Assembly: GCA_036867785.1 (NCBI GenBank)
Contig: CP145411.1
Coordinates: 1-64,000, forward strand
Reading direction: 5' to 3'
Length of the DNA: 64,000 nucleotides
DNA from: Plasmodiophora brassicae
Taxonomy: Eukaryota; Endomyxa: Phytomyxea; Phytomyxea; Plasmodiophorida
Below are positions 63,528 to 64,000 of the stretch, in pieces. The notes below the pieces were generated by a model. The model saw only the letters and a list, made by a program, of their open reading frames with translations, was not told the origin of the DNA and made no database searches. Both the position numbers and the translations under genes were made by a program. Each line of letters opens with the position of its first letter. Within the stretch, counting starts at the first letter, position 1.

Positions 63528-64000
63528 ATGTTTCGGGTGGTGCGCCGCGCCGGCCAGCAGCTGCAGCAGCAGCGCGCGTCGCTGTACACGCTCCCGAAGC
63601 TCCGTATGGAATCGCGCGCGATGGGGTCGGTGGATGGCGCTCTCTGATGATGGCCCACGGACGACGACAGCGTATGCGTACGACGCGCTGGAGCCGGTGA
63701 TCAGCAAGGAGATCATGGAGCTGCATCACATGAAGCATCACCAGACGTACGTCACCAACCTGAACAAGTTACTGGAGGGGGCCGACAACGACGACCTGCC
63801 GGCGTCGATCGCGAAGCAGGCCGGCGTCAAGTTCAATGGCGGCGGCCACATTAACCACTCGGTCTTCTGGACGAATCTGGCGCCGCCGAAGAAGGGCGGC
63901 GGCCAGGTGCCGACCTCCGGACCGCTGGTCGACCGCATCAAGGACACGTTCGGCGACGTCAAGGCATTCCAGGAGAAATTCAATGCCCAGACCGCCGCCA
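63528..64000 (+). CDS. SOD2: mitochondrial manganese superoxide dismutase, 3' end outside window
   Basis: Exon 1 is 63528-63603 and encodes a mitochondrial leader (MFRVVRRAGQQLQQQRASLY) ending TLPKL; a 67-base intron (63604-63670) follows; exon 2 starts PYAYDALEPVISKEIMELHH and runs off the window at ...FNAQTAA. Metal ligands expected for human His26 and His74 and the gateway Tyr34 are present in ELHHMKHHQTYV and FNGGGHINHSVFW; Gly-rich GGGHINH and the Q/F pattern favour Mn over Fe. It converts superoxide to peroxide in the matrix. The last third, with the remaining Asp and His ligands, lies beyond base 64000. Confidence 0.95.

Overview
This is one end of a chromosome of a GC-rich unicellular eukaryote. 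The window opens with about 360 bases of telomere whose core unit is CCCTAAAA (TTTTAGGG on the other strand). Genes are tightly packed and carry many very short introns (53-82 bases, often with weak 5' splice sites). Encoded proteins include CAND1, EAPP, GPATCH1, a CSC1/OSCA channel, a PPR protein and MnSOD. TTTTAGGG telomeres, about 60% GC, tiny introns and several secreted or GPI-anchored lectin-type proteins would fit a plasmodiophorid rhizarian such as Plasmodiophora brassicae; that is inference, not proof.

Layout. 1-361: telomere. 0.36-6.5 kb: degenerate subtelomeric repeats without a convincing gene. 6.5-11.9 kb: mosaic of gene pieces, including a protein-kinase-like gene on the minus strand. 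11.9-15.8 kb: the most striking gene, a ten-exon E3 ubiquitin ligase that joins a ubiquitin-like, C2, RRM-like and PH domain to RBR-type RING1/IBR segments and then to the complete RING-Cys-relay (RCR) module known from MYCBP2/PHR1. 16.0-19.1 kb: an armadillo plus coiled-coil protein resembling CIP2A. 19.3-24.1 kb: three secreted or surface proteins (Gln-rich, Ser/Thr-rich, triple SUEL lectin). 24.3-39.3 kb: housekeeping block (unknown gene, CAND1, small secreted protein, EAPP, EF-hand-like protein, GPATCH1, small membrane proteins, RING protein). 39.5-43.2 kb: Mpo1-like protein, DUF4218 transposase remnant, seven-TM receptor-like gene. 43.5-48.6 kb: an inverted, rearranged copy of the 8.3-12.3 kb subtelomeric block, including an isolated copy of the ubiquitin-like exon and the N-terminal part of the kinase-like gene. 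48.9-53.8 kb: secreted protein, POLE2 fragment, long inverted repeat. 53.9-64 kb: CSC1/OSCA channel, Gln/Gly/Asn/Tyr-rich surface protein with a lectin end, HNH protein, PPR protein, start of MnSOD.

Two themes connect genes. One is ubiquitin control: the RBR/RCR hybrid E3, its duplicated ubiquitin-like exon, CAND1 (exchange factor for cullin-RING ligases) and a separate RING protein. The other is the cell surface and secretion: at least six proteins with signal peptides, three with GPI-like tails, two with SUEL lectin folds. Splice models given with exon coordinates were joined by eye; for the E3, CAND1, EAPP, GPATCH1, CSC1, the RING gene and the 24.8-26.2 kb gene the exon lengths add up to an exact multiple of three.
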